A DNA stretch of 64,000 bases from Psilocybe azurescens (taxonomy: Eukaryota; Basidiomycota; Agaricomycetes; Agaricales; Agrocybaceae): contig JAJIRX010000214.1 of assembly GCA_023853785.1 (NCBI GenBank), positions 124,001 to 188,000 of the forward strand. The letters are read 5' to 3'. Shown in pieces: positions 11,785-23,270 of the stretch. The notes beneath the pieces were generated by a model. It had not been told where the DNA came from and made no database searches. It saw only the letters and a program-made list of their open reading frames with translations. How positions within the stretch are numbered: position 1 is the stretch's first letter; every line of letters begins with the position of its first letter. Both the position numbers and the translations under genes were made by a program.

Positions 11785-14700
11785 TCAAAATGTGTAACAG
11801 TCAGCCCAATCACGGCCAATCTTACAGTCTTGGAAGTTGATATGGGCAGACCCTTTGCAGGAAATGACAATGATGGTGTATGGATAAGCCATCTCTGGTA
11901 TCCACATGAGCCGATATCCGCCAAGTACAGAAAGAATCCAGGGTTCTGAGATAGTGGTCCAAGCTGGATAGGCAGAATCTACAATATAAAACTGTGCAGA
12001 TTCTTCATGTAAGATGGTGCAGGAGCTGTCAGTGGGGGAGGTAACAGAGAAGGCAGCAGACCTGACACTGTCGGTGTGGCCATTGAGCACCTTCAGCTTA
12101 GCACCAGTTGATGCATCCCACACCCGCACAGACTGGTCCCATGAGCCAGAGACAATACGGGTGCCATCACTGGAGAAGGCGGCAGACAAGACACTATCTG
12201 TGTGGCCATTGAGCACCTTCAGCTCAGCACCAGTTGATGCATCCCACACCCGCACAGACTTGTCCGATGAGCCAGAGACAATGTGGGTGCCATCACTAGA
12301 GAAGGCAGCAGACAAGACACTGTTTGTGTGGCCATTGAGCACCTTCAGCTTAGCACCAGTTGATGCATCCCACACCCGCACAGACTTATCCCATGAGCCA
12401 GAAACAATGCGGGTGCCATCACTGGAGAAGGCGACAGACAAGACACTGTCTGTGTGGCCATTGAGCACCTTCAGCTTAGCACCAGTTGATGCATCCCACA
12501 CTCGCACAGACTTGTCCCATGAGCCAGAGACAATGCGGGTGCCATCACTGGAGAAGGCGGCAGACAAGACACTGTTTGTGTGGCCATTGAGCACCTTCAG
12601 CTCAGCACCAGTTGATGCATCCCACACCCGCACAGACCTGTCCCATGAGCCAGAGACAATGCGGGTGCCATCACTGGAGAAGGTGGCAGACAAGACACTG
12701 TCTGTGTGGCCATTGAGCACCTTCAACTCAGCACCAGTTGATGCATCCCACACCCGCACAGACTTGTCCGATGAGCCAGAGACAATACGGGTGCCATCAC
12801 TGGAGAAGGCAGCAGACAAGACCCTGTCCGTGTGGCCATTGAGCACCTTCAGCTCAGCACCAGTTGATGCTTCCCACACCCGCACAGACTTGTCCGATGA
12901 GCCAGAGACAATGTGGGTGCTATCACTGGAGAAGGCAGCAGACAAGACCCTGTCTGTGTGGCCATTGAGCACCTTCAGCTCAGCACCAGTTGATGCATCC
13001 CACACCTGCACAGACTTGTCTGATGAGCCAGAGACAATGCGGGTGCCATCACTGGAGAAGGTAGCAGACCAGACATGTCTGTGTGGCCATTGAGCACCTT
13101 CAGCTCAGCACCAGTTGATGCATCCCACACCCGCACAGACTTGTCTGATGAGCCAGAGACAATACGGGTGCCATCACTGGAGAAGGCAGCAGACAAGACC
13201 CTGTCTGTGTGGCCATTGAGCACCTTCAGCTTAGCACCAGTTGATGCATCCCACACCTGCACAGACTTGTCTGATGAGCCAGAGACAATGTGGGTGCCAT
13301 CACTGGAGAAGGCAGACCAGACAATGTCTGTGTGGCCATTGAGCACCATCAGCTCAGCACCAGTTGATGCTTCCCACACCCGCACAGACCTGTCCCATGA
13401 GCCAGAGACAATGGGTGCCATCACTGGAGAAGGCGGCAGACAAGACACTGTCTGTGTGGCCATTGAGCACCTTCAGCTCAGCACCAGTTGATGCATCCCA
13501 CACTCGCACAGACTTGTCTGATGAGCCAGAGACAATGTGGATGCCATCACTAGAGAAGGCAGCAGACCTGACACTGTCTGTGTGGCCATTGAGCACCTTC
13601 AGCTCAGCACCAGTTGATGCATCCCACACTCGCACAGACTTGTCCCATGAGCCAGAGACAATGCGGGTGCCATCACTGGAGAAGGTGGCAGAACAGACAC
13701 TGTCAGTGTGGCCATTGAGCACCATCAGCTCAGCACCAGTTGATGCATCCCACACCTGCACAGACTTGTCCGATGAGCCGGAGACAATCTGGGTGCTGTC
13801 GCTGGAGAATGCAGCAGACATGACATTTTTGGCAGTTTTTATAACCATCAGTGGGACATCACTAGCCTTCTTATGAGTGAAGGATGGGATGCCGGGGAAC
13901 TTTTCTCTCCAACATTTTGAAATAGTGGATCCGGTTGACCAGGTTGCCAATGCTGAGATATATAGGTGTGGTGTGGACAAAACCGGTGGATTGGCAGTGA
14001 AGTAAGTAGCAAAATTGGCTGCTTCAGCCATGTTGGCAGCAAGCTCCAAATCCCTGTTCGTGTTCTGACAACTAGCCTTAAGAACAATGTGTTTTGAGGT
14101 AATAAGAATACTCTCACCTTCAACACCCATGCACGGGCATGCTGAAGCATTAGGCTACACTGGCCACCAAATCCAAGTAGATTCATAGCCTCAATCCAAA
14201 AGAGAATGCAGACACGGAGAAAGTCTGTCATACAGTCACCGAGATCCTCCCGTTCTTTTGATCAGTTTGGGCCAAATGGTGGTCCCAGTGCTGAGAGGCA
14301 TACCGTAGGAATGGTTTAATATTGGTGTCAATCCGCTGCTTCAGCTCTGGATCTTCTGTGTCAAGCATAAACGACGATGGTATGTCACCTATATTGAAAC
14401 GCAGCGACTTCTTCATGATGTCGAAACAACGTTTTGTGAGAAGAGCATGGTGTTGAGCCGCATTAAATGACATGGGAAACCGGCGGCCGTCAAGCTCGAA
14501 CGTTGATCGTGTCTCACTAAAGATGAAGTCAGGAAATGATGTGTGGTACCAAAGGACCTTATTATCTTTGCAATAGAGAACTGCGTGAAGGTCTTCCAGG
14601 ACCATGTCTGCGATGGCGGGTGCATCAGACACATCAATTTCAAAGAGGAGAGCAGCAGCAAGAGATGTTGATGTGCGTTCGAATGTAGAGAGGAATGTGT

Positions 14701-17224
14701 GGAGAATGCGCAGGTGAGAGTCAAGATGTCGCCATCAAGGCCAGAAAAGGCATCACACATGATTTGTTGGTATAGCTCGTCAATGAGCAACGGCCGGTGC
14801 CCTGCTCGGTGAAAATGATTTCCAATTATGCAGTTTGTTCAGCAGGCCGCGTTGCTCAGATTCTGCCATCCTTCGATGTGGTGTCAAATACCTCACGATG
14901 GTTGCGGCAGAAATAAAAAGACCGTCCGCCAGCTGTTCCATGGTTTTCAGTTCTGGCTTCCCTGCGAAATTCGGAAGCTTGCTCTGCAGGTACTTGGTGA
15001 TGTCTGAACCTACACGCTCAATCGGCACGTCTTGCAGGCGATAGACGGCCTTGGACGAGAAGGTCTTACAGAGTTCGGTTACGCGAGGATCCGGTCGGCT
15101 TGTGACAAGAAACTTGAGGCCTTGTAGGCGACGTTGGTTGATTATCTCGAGCAAGTCTTGAAGGAACATAGACCCTCCATCAGCCTCTATCTCGTCCAAT
15201 GCGTCAACGACGACGAGGTAAGGTGGGAGCTCAGCATGACGCCGGGATTCGGACCGCTGCCATGGACCAACAAGGAGGTCCTTCATCTGCTTGGATAGCT
15301 TGTCGACTGAGTCGAGTTTGTCCGCTTCATGCAAGGCGTGGGCGTACGACCTCGACTTCCCGAGAGAGCTGGTATACAAGGGTGGGAATAATATGGATTT
15401 GTCGCCTTGTCTCTTCAAATTGGCGAGAGCAGAAAAAGTTGCCGCCCAAAACGGTGTGCCGTCCGGCACGTTCTGTCTCCTCAAGCTCATCGAAGTGTTG
15501 GGCAATGGTATATGCGATGGTCGTCTTTCCAGAGCCCCTTGGCCGGTCAGCCAGAAGACAGGCGGGCTGTCTGCCGAGATGTCGTCGGCCCATGCGATTA
15601 TATCCTTTAGAATCTCCTCGCGGGTTCCTGTGGTGCATTGTTCGCGGGTCAATGTCGCCCGCCCCCCAAGTCAGCGTTGAAGATAGCTTTTGAAGCGTGA
15701 ATACGACCAAAGCTGCGCCAGCTGAAGGATGGTTAGCGCCGTCCTAGAAGAAGACATCGATTTTTACCTTGATCTCGGAGAGTATATTATGCACCATTCT
15801 CTCGGTGGTCCAGGCGATGTCAAGCTGGATGCGATGGATGAGTAATTTGGTAATCTGATGGGGGAATTTGCACCAGCCTGGAAAGTCTTCGTAGCCTCAT
15901 CAATCCGTTTAAATCTGTCCTCGATGGCCGCCTTGTCGGCTTCGCTCTCCAATACACGTCTAAATGTCCCTTTTTCCGACATTTTCTCTAATTTGTGGAT
16001 TTCATCCCGAAGAATCCTGCAAGCGCGTTGTTTATCGTATCTTATGTCGGTATGGAAATGGCTTACCTGGCGAAGGCCATCATTCGTGGCTTTCCAGAGG
16101 GTGGGACACCTTGGTCTATGGCCTTATCAACGGCGAGCAGTCTTTCGGCGGTTTTAATGATGAGTTCTTCGATAGCGCCCTTATTGTCTCCAACCGCCTA
16201 AGACAGAAATTCAGTAAGGATATAGCGCACTGAGACTGACAACGTACCTTTTTTTATGTCGATGAATGCGTTAATAGCAGCAACAGGCGGCTTTGCCAGA
16301 GTTCCATCGAGACATCCCTCGACCTTCTTGAGCAACATCTTCATACCGGTCCAAGCGAAGTTCGAGTACGTCTTTCGTTGTCGATTTTGAGTTGGAGTCT
16401 TGCAATTGATAATCCGCCGACAGCGCATCGGGAACGGTTAAAGATCGGCCAAGGCTGCCTTCACGATCGTCACCTTTAGAATGAGTTCAACGACTAGCCG
16501 TATTTAAGCTTAATTGTGATGAATTTCTCACCTACAGCGGCTACGGAACTCATGTTATCCAATGGGCGATCGTGTTGAGAAGTATACAGTTCACGTTCTT
16601 CGAGGGCATTCATGTCTTTGACTATGTTAAACGTTTGATTAATCTACTCACCTATTCCAGACGGAGACAACGGGCTGATATATGGAGAGCCTGAAGTATT
16701 GGGCGTGTTACTGTTGAAAGAGGAGGAAAAATCTTGGAAATGGTTTAGGCTTGCACGATCCGGCGAAGCCGAGATGACATGGTACGCACCTTGATGTGAG
16801 GCGGCACTACTGTCTAGTGGAGGGAGAGAAACCGTAGGTCCCTCTACGGAGACGGATTTTGAAGCATATGGAGTATGATCTGAACGATGGGCTGAATCTG
16901 CTAGATCTACAGGGAAGAAATCCAGGACGGTACATACTCTGATTCAAAGGGTCATTGCTGCCTGGGCAGAGGTTGAGTCGCTGTAGATGGCATTGAGATA
17001 GGCCCGATAAACTTACCTAAAGCCGTCACCTCTGTACTGCCGCCGTCGTTTCCTACACTAGGATCGTGTGCGACAGGTACAGAGTCAATAGAACCCCGAT
17101 TCGAAGTCGATGGACTAGCGTTGCGTGATTTGGGTCCCGTAATCCTATTCCAACTGTGTTTCACTGATTTGTTAGCTTTTTCCAACAATTTCTTTGCTGC
17201 ATTGACTGGCGGTTTGTGGGCCAT
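11785..17224 (-). pseudogene. NACHT-WD40 (STAND/NLR-type) protein gene, frameshifted
   Basis: Fungal NLR-like STAND NTPase, a class linked to non-self recognition and programmed cell death. The first exon starts at the ATG at 17224 (MAHKPPVNAAKK) and has donor GTAAGT at 17016; an in-frame ATG at 17287 is an alternative. Further short exons run 16961-16938, 16906-16652, 16621-16532 and on, each with GT-AG borders. Then come a helical N-terminal domain (FAWTGMKMLLKK, about 16350), a degraded P-loop GSGKTT (about 15530), Walker B LVVVDALDE (about 15210), a winged-helix/linker region (WYHTSFPDFIFSETRS, about 14550), 14 WD40 units (12,020-13,830) and a tail with ISCKGSAHINFQDCKIG ending in a stop at 11785. 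Order and length match an intact family member. I count about eleven indels, including T7 at 16249-16255, C6 at 15662-15667, CCCC at 15535-15538 inside the P-loop and CCC at 14249-14251. It is either a recent pseudogene or an intact gene with homopolymer errors. Confidence 0.9.
12020..13830 (-). repeat. WD40 array: 14 near-identical 126-bp units
   Basis: The linker GCCATTGAGCACC recurs at 12079, 12205, 12331, 12457, 12583, 12709, 12835, 12961, 13086, 13212, 13335, 13459, 13585 and 13711. Spacing is 126 bases except 125 (frame break near 13075), 123 (in-frame loss near 13310) and 124 (frame break near 13415, where GC is missing from CAATGCGGGTGCC). Each unit encodes 42 residues with the core SAAFSSDGTRIVSGSWDKSV and RVWDASTGAELKVLNGHTDS. 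Near-identity across units is the high-internal-conservation pattern of fungal NLR repeat domains. Confidence 0.97.
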
Positions 17225-17289
17225 GGAGATGAGATTGAGAGGCAAGAACGAGGCAGGATGCACTGCAGCCGCAAGGTATCCTGTCAATT

Positions 17290-17732
17290 GTCATTGTGTG
17301 TGTTTGCAGTGATCACGATTACTAGTGTCGCGGCGGTTCGGCCCGAAACTTGAAGGGACTAATTCACGTGATACGCATCGTGTGACACATCTACTAAGTT
17401 AATCCAACACGCAGGTCTCTTCCGATTCACGTTTTCTCACTTGCTGTTTCTTCACCCACTTTCTCTATGCATGTAGGCTGTCACAGGCTGAGACCGTGCA
17501 TAGTTGTGTTCACCACGCTGGTGCGTTAGTTCAGACACACCGCCCACCAGCCAGGTCTCAATGTCGCGCCCCTTTCGCCTGCACTAGCAGCTACCGACGG
17601 CTACCACGACGAAGCATTCCTATGTGGCCCCTAACAAGAAAGATTGCTGCGTTGCTGTTCCATATTTCTAGTGCGACTTGTTGTGGGAACTGTACTCGAG
17701 TTCGTCTGTGGTCATATCAGCATACATCAGGC
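17290..17732. other. Upstream region of the NLR gene
   Basis: About 440 bases between the NLR start and the next minus-strand ORF. It presumably holds the NLR promoter. I see no clear TATA box or other motif to single out. Confidence 0.4.
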
Positions 17733-18566
17733 CTATTTCTCGCTCCTTCCTTTTCCACACATATATGCCCCCGCAAAGTAGAATTTAGCCATCCACTTCG
17801 TAGAAAGATAACCCTCATCCGCAGCCCAAGTACACGCCCACTGCCCGCTCCTCAACCCTCTCCTTAATCCTTTTTCCCATTTCAGCCACCTGACCCGACG
17901 CCACCCAACCCCTTGCCGCGCAAGCATAATGCAGTGCTTCATGAGCAGGAACACGATCATGTACGACGTAAGCAAGACAGCGTGGCGCTGGCATTGCGAC
18001 TTGGAGACAGATATGGGTTCGGGGAGAGTGGTGGAGGAGTGGAGAGGATGTGGCGGCCGGTACCTGGATGTTGTCAGGGGGAAGGAGCGGGGACGCTGGA
18101 CGGGGATGGGGACAATAAAGGGTTCTTGCTGCCTGAGCCGGATCTTGCACATCTCGTACTCGACTTCGGCCATCATCCGACTATCCTCGTCCCTCTCGTC
18201 CTCATCCGACGCACATCCACTATGCAACCACTCGAAGAACGGCACATCAAGCCCCGCCTCCGGCACACCCTGCATCCACAAGAAGCCCTTCAGCCAGGTC
18301 GTGAGGAGCGCGTCTTGCACTCCAAGGTCCGCAATGTGCTGTCTACGCTCGGAAAAGAAGCGTGCGCCGTTGAAAGGGTGGTCGGAATCGTCATTCTTAG
18401 TGGCGGAGTCGTCGTCGAGGGGGAAGCGGCCAATGATCCGAAGCACCAGTGACGCGGATGTCAGATCAACAGCGATACTTCGCATCCAAAGCTGCCCCCG
18501 CGGTCGAAGGGACATCAGCAACAACGTCATCATAGTTATCTTGTAAAACAACGACAACAGACTCAT
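17733..18566 (-). pseudogene. Unrecognised 277-codon ORF, probable exon(s) of a decayed gene
   Basis: An open frame with convincing protein character in its first half: LVLRIIGRFPLDDD, FNGARFFSERRQHI, LGVQDALLTTWLKGFLWMQG, VPFFEWLHSG, then an acidic stretch (DEDERDEDS). The later half includes a possible hydrophobic segment (VLLTSYMIVFLLMKHCIM) and a basic C-terminus. I do not recognise the family with confidence. The first ~30 codons look intronic. It lies directly downstream, on the same strand, of the coiled-coil remnant, and the two could be exons of one gene. The neighbouring transporter remnant is clearly decayed, so decay is likely here too. Confidence 0.35.
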
Positions 18567-19990
18567 GGGGACCAGACATCGGCGTCAGACTCCTCGACAT
18601 GCTGGTAGACGCAGAGGATGTCGCAGAGGCAGCAGCGCACGGCCTCTCGGCTCTGTACCACTTCTTGACGCTGTAGACGACCATGCAGTAGACGTACACG
18701 AGCACATTGAGGTCCGAGGACGCGATACGTTGGCAGCGCGGCGGGTGCGAGTAGGCATGAGCATTTGACGAAGATGACTATGACGAGGGATCCGGGAGGA
18801 GAAGTAACAACCCTCGAGCTCCTCCACCTTTGCGCTCCAACCCATGAATCCCACCCTGTTTGAGTGCATGCTGCTGCTCCAACGCCGCCGTCAGCGCGAA
18901 GACACTTGACACTTGCTGAGCTAGCTTCGTGAACTCCTACCTGGCACGTCATCACCATCGCTGCTTTGTGTGCTCCTCCTTCGCATCGTGCACCTCCGCC
19001 TTCGCGGTCTGGGTCTGTGTGGCGCTGTTCGTAATGCTCGGGCTCGATATCCGACTCGGACTCCCATCCTCACCCTCATGCTGTTCTACCCGCCTCCGCC
19101 CAAGCGGCAAACTGACACTCGCCCTCTTCGCCTGATCGCCCATGCCCAACATGAACGGCTCAGGTATCCTCGGCCGCCCGACACACAGGTCCTCTCTCCT
19201 CCTCTCCTCCGCGTTCTCCTCCTCCATTTCCACCGTCTCTGGCTCTGCTTCCGCTTTCGACCATCCTCTTCCTTGTGCTGCGCCACACCTCTGCTTCTAC
19301 AGCATCACGCACCTCCTCCGTAGGTGTTCCACGCTCGACTTGCCCACCCTCCACAAGATGCCCATCCCACCTGCGCAAGAGCCTCCATCTCATCCCCCAT
19401 GCTTTCCAGTTCATGCAGCTTGGCCGTTGAAATGCTCCTCGCATCGCCGTCGTCACCATCGCCTCCATCCTCTCCTCCCTCCTCACTATCTTGCTCTTCG
19501 TTGTCCTTTTCCCTCCTCATGCTCATGCCCACGTTATTGTTCACGTTCATATTCGCGCTCATGTCCAGAACTCAGCTCAACCGCCCCCTCATAATCATCT
19601 CCCTCAACACCTCCACCCCGGCTTCATTGCCTCCTGCTCGAGCATCACCCCTTCAGCTGGCACGCTCTCTCTAAATGGCTCGCGAGCTGCGACTGCGTGT
19701 CGCACAGCTGGGCTTTCAGCCCCTGTATTATGGCCGCTGGGAGCGCAGGGGCGTTGTCATCACTTGCGGTGGGATAGGTGGAGTTGGAGTTGGAGCTAGA
19801 GGAGTTGGCGGAGATGGAGGCAGTAGCTGGCGCAACGAAGGAGGAGGAAGCGGATGATGTGGTGCCAATGTATATCGGTTGCGACGACGACGACGTGGAC
19901 GTTCCTGCCCCATCTGTCGCGCTGTCCTTCTCCTTTCCCCCACGCCTCCGTCGAAATCGAGGCTGAAATAGCGATAGGCGCAGTAGGCAA
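18567..19990 (-). pseudogene. Remnant of a coiled-coil protein gene (unrecognised)
   Basis: Minus-strand pieces in several frames read as one gene: Ser-rich N-terminus (SSSSSQPIYIGTTSSASSS, about 19880), coiled coil (IIQGLKAQLCDTQSQLASHL, about 19700), acidic/Gly stretch (DSEEGGEDGGDGDDGDARS, about 19470), a GRPRIPEPFMLGM motif (about 19170), a low-complexity Ser/Thr stretch (SPSRISSPSITNSATQTQTA, about 19050), and a hydrophobic segment NVLVYVYCMVVYSVKKWYR (about 18690). This suggests a scaffold-type protein with coiled coils and one C-terminal membrane helix. Frames change several times without clear introns, so I call it a pseudogene. The family is not named with confidence. Confidence 0.4.
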
Positions 19991-20079
19991 TCCTGCTCCC
20001 GCACCTCCGGCAGCGGTGGGTACAGCAGTAGAAGCAGGCTGATGTCCTGACTACGCCCTTTCCCATTGCAACGACCCTC

Positions 20080-21780
20080 CTTCTGCTTCGCACTCGCTTT
20101 CCCGAACCGGAACAGGTCTTCTTCCGCTCCTGGTTCTTCCCCGCCCCAAAAATAACCCTTAAGCACACCGAACATCACCGACACCGGCAGCACACATTTC
20201 CTTGAAATCGGTACACATCCCCACCACCCCATTCACAGGCCTTAGCGCCACATAATCATTATGGTTATGCTCCAGCATATGACAAAGGCGGCGTCAGCCC
20301 CAGAATATGCGGCGTAGAGCAGGACTGCAGAATGCGTGGACGGAGATTTGAGTGGAGCGACGTGCCGTGTGGAGGAGGTGCAGGATATATGCGTAGATAG
20401 GGCAGAGGGCGGAGAGGAGGGAGAGAAGGTGTTGTGCGCGGGTGTCGTATTCGAGATCGGCGGAGCCGTTGAGGTAACATCCGACTTCATCCTCCTGCGC
20501 GTCCTCACTATCATACGTGCCCCCTTCCCATAGTAGTCGACCGTGCACCACCCACCGTAGCAACAGCAACACCCTCAACAGAAGCACCCACACCCACACC
20601 CCGCTCCGACAAATCCGCGCGGCTCTTGTTCGGACTATTCGGGATCGAGTTGTAGGACGTCGTGTTGCGCCTGCTAGGCAGCAGGGGAGGTTCTCCTGTT
20701 GTTTCCTATGCCGTGTCCGTGCCCATGTCTCAATCCCTGTCCTGACGTGTGCTGGTGGTGCTACTGCTAGAGGACTTTACCATGTCGAGCCGCTCCGGTT
20801 GATGAGACAGCACGAGGGACTCCCGAGGTGATACAAGGAGACGACGTGGGCGACTCCGTGAATTAGCCCGCTACCTTCCTCTTCGAATTTGAATGTAAAT
20901 GCACGCGGGTAGAACTCAACGCGTGTGTCCGCAAATCATGCTCGCTGTCCTCTGCCCTTCCCTTCTCCGGGTCGCCATCCTCGTCCGCGAAGTCCATGAG
21001 GAGCAGTATCCGCTTGCTTTCCCGATTGGTGTCGAGACCGAGGATGGAGGTCGACAGTGCAGTCGTGGAGAGAGGACGTGTGGTGTAAGGATGGTGTCCG
21101 CGCGCGAGAGGAGGCTTACGCCGTATCTGTACCCGACCTGTTGGACAGTGTCAGCGGGATGTATGCAGGAGGGTACGAGGACCGAAATAGAGATATGGAC
21201 GAGAGAAATAGAGCGCGAAAGAAAGGAGTAGAATTTGGGTGGACGATACAAGAAAAATAACAAGAGCGCAAAGAAAAGGAAAAGTGAAGGCCACGTACCA
21301 CCATCCCAGTGTGTTGTACATCCGAGCCCTATACGAGGAGGGGGACTAAGAGGACGAGGTTCTGCATCAGAGCGATGGGGAACCCATTGAATTCCATGAA
21401 AATTATGGTGTCCATGATTAAAATCCTGTGTGCGTATGCGGACGTGTGAGTTAGGGCTGAATAGCGATGGGAGATTGGGTGCGACAAGGTGAGGGATGAG
21501 AGAAACGGGGTAGGGTACAATAGAGTGGAAGGATTTAGGGTACTCGCGGATGGGATACAGAGGAACATGCAGGGATAGAAGGCGAATGAGAATATTAATG
21601 AGGGAAAGGATGACGAACACAAGGAGAAAGAATTGGGAGCACGTACCGCTGTGACTTCCTCAAACCAAATGTCCACCCCAGAACCCGCCCTACAACCGTC
21701 GAAGTACAGGTGACGATGATGAACCACATCGGAATCACCCAGAGTTCCTTCAGTTTACCTGTCCAGTTCAAGCATCGTAA
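20080..21780 (-). pseudogene. PIN-like auxin efflux carrier family (Mem_trans) remnant
   Basis: Blocks in order resemble the fungal membrane transport protein family that includes auxin efflux carriers. These are multi-helix exporters of organic anions in plasma or ER membranes. LKELWVIPMWFIIVTC and LRKSQR (about 21760-21650) end at a GTACGT donor at 21646. The next exon holds FMEFNGFPIALMQNLV (about 21400), equivalent to the conserved FMNSNSLPIALMQSL of the family, followed by a stop. YRYGVSLLSRADTIL (about 21120) matches the family's WSYGVRLLSQAD. SALCPIYAYILHLLH (about 20380) and CVLPVSVMFGVLKGYFW (about 20190) correspond to the late membrane helices. Stops and frame changes between blocks, and the missing final helices, show it is non-functional. 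Confidence 0.65.
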
Positions 21781-21799
21781 TTCTCAACGCGATTTACGT

Positions 21800-23270
21800 G
21801 TCTTACGACGACGGAAACCAGTGTATCACAGTGTATTATTCGTCTCGTGGTTTTGTGATTCATTTCGCCTCTGTGCATTGTTTGATATTGTTTAGGGGAG
21901 GTCTACACGTGATCAATTGTCCGGACCGTTGTGCCATCAATTTATCACTGGGCGAATGTTTTCCACTCATCCGTTTTCTTCCCTTCAAATGTCGAAAAGC
22001 TCTCGCTTTGACCCTGAGAATCCACTGTTAATGTGAATTTCACGTCCGAATGTCTCTTTATTTCTCTATGCAAGCTGGCCCGGACGCTCAGAAGAGCTTA
22101 CCCACTTGTTATGCCCTCGTCATGGAAACCAGCAACGCATAGAGGACCATCGATCAGAAGGCAAAGCGGAGATGATTGATAAATCACGCATGAGCTGTGC
22201 GCTGCGCGTGATGATAGGATTGAGAATAGGAGGCATTCCTCTTCTAGGCCTTGACCCTGATTCCGGTGTAGGGAGCCCTTGTTGTTGATTTATTTATCCG
22301 GTATTGCTGCTGCTGATTCTCAGTAGCATCCGCGTCCCCATCTTCCCCCATAGAATTAGACCCAGACCCTGTACCAAAAACCTCAACTCTAAGAAGTGTA
22401 CATTATGAAGACATGCCTCAATAAACTGAACTTCTTAAACAGTATACTGACTTCGAGCGCCGCATTGCATTAAGGGAAGTTTGATTCTGAGGGACAACTG
22501 TCAATTCCTCAACGTGGTGCGCAGTGTCATCTCAGAAAACTCTGGCGGAAGGATTGTATATGGGGCACGTGTCTATGGGCGCGTGTGTGTTTGGAATGCG
22601 GTGGATCTCTTACAATTTGGTTCTATTGAGGCTGGGGCGGTAGATGGAGTGTGTGAGACTGGACGAACTGGAGGGGCCCAGAGGCTAAAATGGAGATTTC
22701 TCTGATCTGCTGACGAATAGTGCGAATAAATCCTAGCGCTACAGATGTGTTTAGCTTTGTCAGGCTAGAATTCTAACATAAGGAATCACCTGCTAATGGT
22801 AAGAATGCTTTCTGTCTATGTCTTTCTGTTGGGAACAAAGGGCAATATCAATATTTTACAAATACATTCATAGTTGTTTACGCAGTTTATAATTTCCAGA
22901 ATTGGGATAATGCAGAGTCGTTTCTGTAAAAAAAAATATAGGCGGCTAATGTGAGTTCTAATGCTCTGCTATTTTATCTGTCGCTGTTGAAGAAGAAAGA
23001 CGATTGGTTTACTTGTTATTATGTCCATAATTTTATATACTAGGCGCAGCTTACCCCTACAGTAGAGAAAACGAGAAAGCTAAATATGCGACCAAGCTAC
23101 ATTGTATAACAAAACGAAGATTTTATATGACCGAGAGATCACCTGTTCCGTAGACGGGTACCAATCGTAGAAAGTGAAATATAAATATACGGAAAAGAAA
23201 CGGAACAGAAGAGAAAATTGATTATCGGTCGGATCTGCTATTGCAGTCGCGCAATGCGCTTTAGACCTGA
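21800..23270. other. Intergenic sequence, no gene recognised
   Basis: About 1.5 kb with only short ORFs. Nothing shows family resemblance or splice structure. The transporter's N-terminal half would be expected at 21.8-22.1 kb minus strand but I could not recognise it. Confidence 0.45.

Noticed and set aside
12014..13876. Plus-strand ORFs of up to 359 codons opposite the WD40 units
   Set aside because: The 126-bp period is a multiple of three, so a stop-free antisense frame persists; the minus strand carries the recognised WD40 protein.
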